Part shown: piece by piece, positions 61,222-64,000 of the stretch | How the letters are laid out: each line of letters starts with the position of its first letter | How positions within the stretch are numbered: the stretch's first letter is position 1 | NCBI GenBank assembly: GCA_036003045.1 | Contig: DASYSS010000038.1 | Span: 1 to 64,000, forward strand | Direction of reading: 5' to 3' | DNA: 64,000 nt | From: Gemmatimonadaceae bacterium | GTDB taxonomy: Bacteria; Gemmatimonadota; Gemmatimonadetes; Gemmatimonadales; Gemmatimonadaceae | Notes under the pieces: model-generated | The model's database searches: none | Seen by the model: the letters and a program-made list of their open reading frames with translations, nothing else | Told to the model about the DNA's origin: nothing | Made by a program: the position numbers and the translations under genes

Positions 61222-62636
61222 ACGCGATCGTCGTGGGCTCGGGTCCGAACGGGCTCGCGGCGGCCATCACGCTGGCGCAAGCCGGTCTCGAGGTCACGGT
61301 CCTCGAGGCCGAAGAGACCATCGGCGGCGGAAGCCGGTCGGCGCAGCTCACGCTGCCCGGCTTCACGCACGACGTCTGCTCGGCGATCCATCCGATGGCG
61401 ATGGCGTCGCCGTTCTTCAGCTCACTGCCACTCGGCCAGTACGGACTGGAGTGGATTCATCCGGTGGTGCCGCTCGGTCATCCGCTCGACGACGGTACCG
61501 CGGCTATTCTGCGACGATCCCTCGACCAGACCGCCGCCACGTTCGCGCGGGACGGCCGCGCGTACCGCCGCATCTTCGGCCCTCTCGTCGAGCATGCCGA
61601 TTCGCTGCTCGACGCGTTGCTGCGGCCGCTCATCCCCCCGCATCATCCAATCGCGCTCGCTCGATTCGGATTGAAGGCGCTTCGTTCGGTGACGGGGAGC
61701 GCCCGCGCGAACTTTCGCGGCGAAGCGGCCCGCGCCCTCTTCGCCGGTATCGGCGCTCACTCGCTGCTCCCTCTCGACGCACCGGCGAGCGCGTCGTTCG
61801 CGCTGGTGCTCGGCATGACCGGCCACGCGTTCGGTTGGCCGTTGCCGCGCCGCGGAGCACAGGCAATTCCGGACGCGCTCGCCGCGCATCTATCGTCGCT
61901 CGGCGGCTCGATCGTCACCGGGCACCGGGTCGTCGATCACCGCGAGCTCGACGCGGCCGACGTCGTGATGTTCGACTTGAGCCCGCGCCACGTCGTCGAG
62001 ATCGCGGGCGATCGACTTCCGGCTCGGTATCGCGCACGTCTTCTCCGGTACAAGTATGGCCCCGGCGTGTTCAAGCTCGACTGGGCGCTCCGAGAGGCGA
62101 TTCCCTGGCGCGCCGACGACTGCCGCGGCGCCGGCACCGTGCACGTCGGCGGCAACCTCGACGATTTGGCGGCGAGCGAGCGCGAGGTCGCCGACGGACG
62201 GCACCCGGAACGACCGTTCGTACTGCTTGCGCAACCGAGCCTGTTCGACGACACGCGAGCGCCGGCCGGACGGCACACGGGCTGGGCGTATTGTCACGTG
62301 CCGAACGGATCCACCGTCGACATGACGGCCCGCATCGAAGCGCAGGTCGAACGGTTCGCGCCCGGCTTTCGCGATCTCATTCTCGAGCGGCACGTCACGA
62401 CGCCGGCCGACCTCGAACGACACAACGCGAACTACATCGGCGGCGACATCGTGGGCGGGGCGAACACGTTGTGGCAGACCATCGCGCGGCCGACGCTCTC
62501 GTTGAATCCGTACGACATCCCCGTGCGCGGCTGGTATCTCTGCTCCGCGTCGACGCCGCCGGGCGGGGGCGTGCACGGTATGTCGGGATTCAACGCGGCG
62601 CGCTCCGCCCTTCGCTCGCTCGGCATTCGCGCATGA
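61218..62636 (+). CDS. phytoene-desaturase-like FAD oxidoreductase
   Basis: 472 residues. FAD motif VVGSGPNGLAAAITLAQAGL and VLEAEETIGGGSRSA at the N-terminus, followed by the CrtI-like substrate domain and a C-terminal FAD motif GWYLCSASTPPGGGVHGMSG. Similar proteins are annotated as NAD(P)/FAD-dependent or phytoene-desaturase-family oxidoreductases of unknown substrate. No crtB or other carotenoid gene is near, so a carotenoid role is not supported. Coupled by ATGA at both ends to DUF5700 and LMF genes. Confidence 0.85.
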   Translation: MNAIVVGSGPNGLAAAITLAQAGLEVTVLEAEETIGGGSRSAQLTLPGFTHDVCSAIHPMAMASPFFSSLPLGQYGLEWIHPVVPLGHPLDDGTAAILRRSLDQTAATFARDGRAYRRIFGPLVEHADSLLDALLRPLIPPHHPIALARFGLKALRSVTGSARANFRGEAARALFAGIGAHSLLPLDAPASASFALVLGMTGHAFGWPLPRRGAQAIPDALAAHLSSLGGSIVTGHRVVDHRELDAADVVMFDLSPRHVVEIAGDRLPARYRARLLRYKYGPGVFKLDWALREAIPWRADDCRGAGTVHVGGNLDDLAASEREVADGRHPERPFVLLAQPSLFDDTRAPAGRHTGWAYCHVPNGSTVDMTARIEAQVERFAPGFRDLILERHVTTPADLERHNANYIGGDIVGGANTLWQTIARPTLSLNPYDIPVRGWYLCSASTPPGGGVHGMSGFNAARSALRSLGIRA

Positions 62637-64000
62637 TCTCGGCGTCGGCGCTCTTCGGCGGCTCGACGAGCGACTACTGGATCACGCGCCTCCTGCTGCA
62701 GCGCGGCCTGGCCGGGATCTACCTCATCGCGTTCATCGTCGCGGTCAACCAATTCCGTCCGCTCCTCGGCGCGCACGGCCTCACCCCGACGCCGTTCTTC
62801 GTGCAGAACGCGCGGTTCATCGAGTCGCCGAGCGTGTTCTTCTGGCACTACTCGGACCGATTCGCGATGGCGCTGTCGTGGTCGGGCGTCGTGTTCGCGT
62901 TGTTCGCGTTGAGCGGTCTGTCGGAGCGATTCGGCACGCCGGTGAGCGTGGCGGTCTGGGGCTGGATGTGGATCGCCTATCTGTCGATCAACAACGTCGG
63001 ACAGATCTGGTACGGATTCGGCTGGGAGGCGCTGCTGCTCGAGTGCGGTTTCCTCGCGATGTTCCTCGGCGCGCGCGACACGGCGCCTCCGACGGTCGTC
63101 ATCTGGATGTTTCGGTGGGTGCTTTTCCGCCTCATGTTCGGCGCCGGAATGATCAAGCTACGCGGCGACTCCTGCTGGCGGGACCTCACCTGTCTCGTTT
63201 ACCACTACGAGACGCAGCCGCTGCCGAATCCGGTGAGCTGGTATCTGGCCAAATCGCCGGTCTGGCTCAGCAAGCTCGGCGTGCTGTTCAACCACTTCGC
63301 CGAGCTGGCGGCGCCGTTCGGCTATCTCATCCCGATCGCGAACGTGCGACGCGTCGCCGGCGTCGTCACGGTGCTCTTTCAGGGCTCGATCATCATCAGC
63401 GGCAACCTGTCGTGGCTGAACTGGCTCACGATCGTGGTCTCGATGTCGTGCTTCGACGACGCGATGCTATCGAAGATTCTTTCGCGACCGGCGGTGCTCC
63501 AGCCGCTCGCCACGCCGCACCAGATCGCCGTCGGCGCGCTGACGGTGCTCGTCGCGCTGCTCAGCGTTCGCCCGCTGCTCAATCTTTTCTCGAGCGAGCA
63601 GCTCATGAACGCGAGCTTCGAGCCGCTGCATCTCGTCAACACCTACGGCGCGTTCGGCGGCATCTCGCGCAAGCGCTACGAGGTAATTCTCGAGGGCAGT
63701 GCCGACAGCGTCGTGACGCCCGCCTCGGAATGGAAGGAGTATCAGTTCAAGGCGAAACCGGGCGACGTCCGGCGTTCGCTGCCGCTGGTCGCGCCATACC
63801 ACCTGCGTCTCGACTGGCTGATGTGGTTCATCCCACTGAGCCCGGGAATGACCGGGACGTGGTTCCCGGGACTCGTCGCGCGGCTTCTGCAAAACGACGC
63901 ACCGACGCTTGCACTCATGGCCGGAAATCCATTCCCGAATGCGCCGCCGAAATGGATTCGCGCGACGATGTACGAGTATCGATTCACGACCTTCGACGAG
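62633..64000 (+). CDS. lipase maturation factor family membrane protein (partial)
   Basis: At least 456 residues from ATG 62633 (overlapping the previous stop as ATGA); the window end cuts the gene. N-terminal LMF signature SDYWITRLLLQRGLAGIYLI, then GLTPTPFF, ESPSVFFWHYSD, FGWEALLLECGFLAMF and FRLMFGAGMIKLRGDSCWRD. Several membrane helices follow, and a soluble segment begins near residue 335 (LHLVNTYGAFGGISRKRYEV). In animals LMF1 aids lipase folding in the ER; bacterial members are uncharacterised integral membrane proteins. Confidence 0.88.
   Translation, partial: MISASALFGGSTSDYWITRLLLQRGLAGIYLIAFIVAVNQFRPLLGAHGLTPTPFFVQNARFIESPSVFFWHYSDRFAMALSWSGVVFALFALSGLSERFGTPVSVAVWGWMWIAYLSINNVGQIWYGFGWEALLLECGFLAMFLGARDTAPPTVVIWMFRWVLFRLMFGAGMIKLRGDSCWRDLTCLVYHYETQPLPNPVSWYLAKSPVWLSKLGVLFNHFAELAAPFGYLIPIANVRRVAGVVTVLFQGSIIISGNLSWLNWLTIVVSMSCFDDAMLSKILSRPAVLQPLATPHQIAVGALTVLVALLSVRPLLNLFSSEQLMNASFEPLHLVNTYGAFGGISRKRYEVILEGSADSVVTPASEWKEYQFKAKPGDVRRSLPLVAPYHLRLDWLMWFIPLSPGMTGTWFPGLVARLLQNDAPTLALMAGNPFPNAPPKWIRATMYEYRFTTFDE

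Noticed and set aside
61218-62636. Carotenoid biosynthesis gene (crtI)
   Set aside because: The fold matches, but no phytoene synthase or cyclase is nearby, and many relatives are not carotenoid enzymes.

Overview
The window is GC-rich and densely coded, with many stop/start overlaps, and its gene content points to a Gemmatimonadota-like bacterium. The pointers are SusC/DUF4249-type TonB receptors, barrel-less TonB 'plug' proteins, a PadR + ADOP-type giant ABC permease, GMC oxidoreductase with a gluconate-dehydrogenase subunit-3-like protein, many exported M14/M20/M28/M3 peptidases, YpdA (bacillithiol pathway) and orphan GvpL/GvpF proteins. This assignment is an inference from gene content; no rRNA or tRNA gene is visible.

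Layout. 0.1-3.6 kb (+): TonB receptor and DUF4249 lipoprotein. 3.7-6.0 kb (-): LOR/SDH-domain protein, a coupled small protein, and an outer-membrane barrel. 6.1-11.5 kb (-): GvpL/F, PAS/GAF histidine kinase, PriA. 11.6-13.3 kb (+): exported M20 peptidase. 13.4-14.2 kb (-): barrel-less plug protein between two copies of an interspersed repeat. 14.5-21.4 kb (-): a very compact eight-gene operon: GAF histidine kinase, 93-aa protein, ubiquitin-like protein, HDAC-family deacylase, GvpL/F, zinc-ribbon Ser/Thr kinase, dipeptide epimerase, ankyrin protein. 21.6-27.8 kb (-): SDR, M3-type peptidase, GlyRS, YpdA, PurA. 28.2-35.8 kb: a small (+) membrane protein, then a nine-gene (-) run trpS, 44-aa peptide, DUF457-like, MgtC, D-2-hydroxyacid dehydrogenase, PilT, DapA-like, M28, DUF456. 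35.8-39.1 kb (+): inositol monophosphatase, exported unknown, FtcD; the last two lie between inverted copies of a ~250-bp repeat. 39.3-42.4 kb (-): LURP-one protein, M20 peptidase, second plug protein. 42.5-52.0 kb (+): Tat-exported amidase, gluconate dehydrogenase subunit-3-like protein, PadR, ADOP permease, GMC oxidoreductase, TIM-barrel isomerase, IlvE. 52.1-59.6 kb (-): FKBP lipoprotein, membrane histidine kinase, lipoprotein, a cold-shock/translation cluster (Csp, small ORF, S21, IF-1, small ORF), and an M14 peptidase. 59.8-64 kb (+): DUF5700 metallopeptidase, FAD desaturase-like oxidoreductase and a lipase-maturation-factor protein cut by the window end.

The most unusual part is the 14.5-21.4 kb operon. 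It combines a real-looking ubiquitin-fold protein lacking the Gly-Gly tail with a deacylase, a Ser/Thr kinase, an ankyrin protein and a gas-vesicle-type GvpL/F protein, in a window with no gas-vesicle structural gene. Several intergenic repeat families also stand out: 7- and 8-bp tandem arrays, self-complementary elements rich in ATCCGCG/CGCAGAT words, and a ~250-bp inverted pair. Readable regulatory sites include a PadR operator over a -10 box, a cspA promoter with a ~205-nt leader holding a terminator-like hairpin, and a purA promoter whose mRNA would begin with a GC hairpin.
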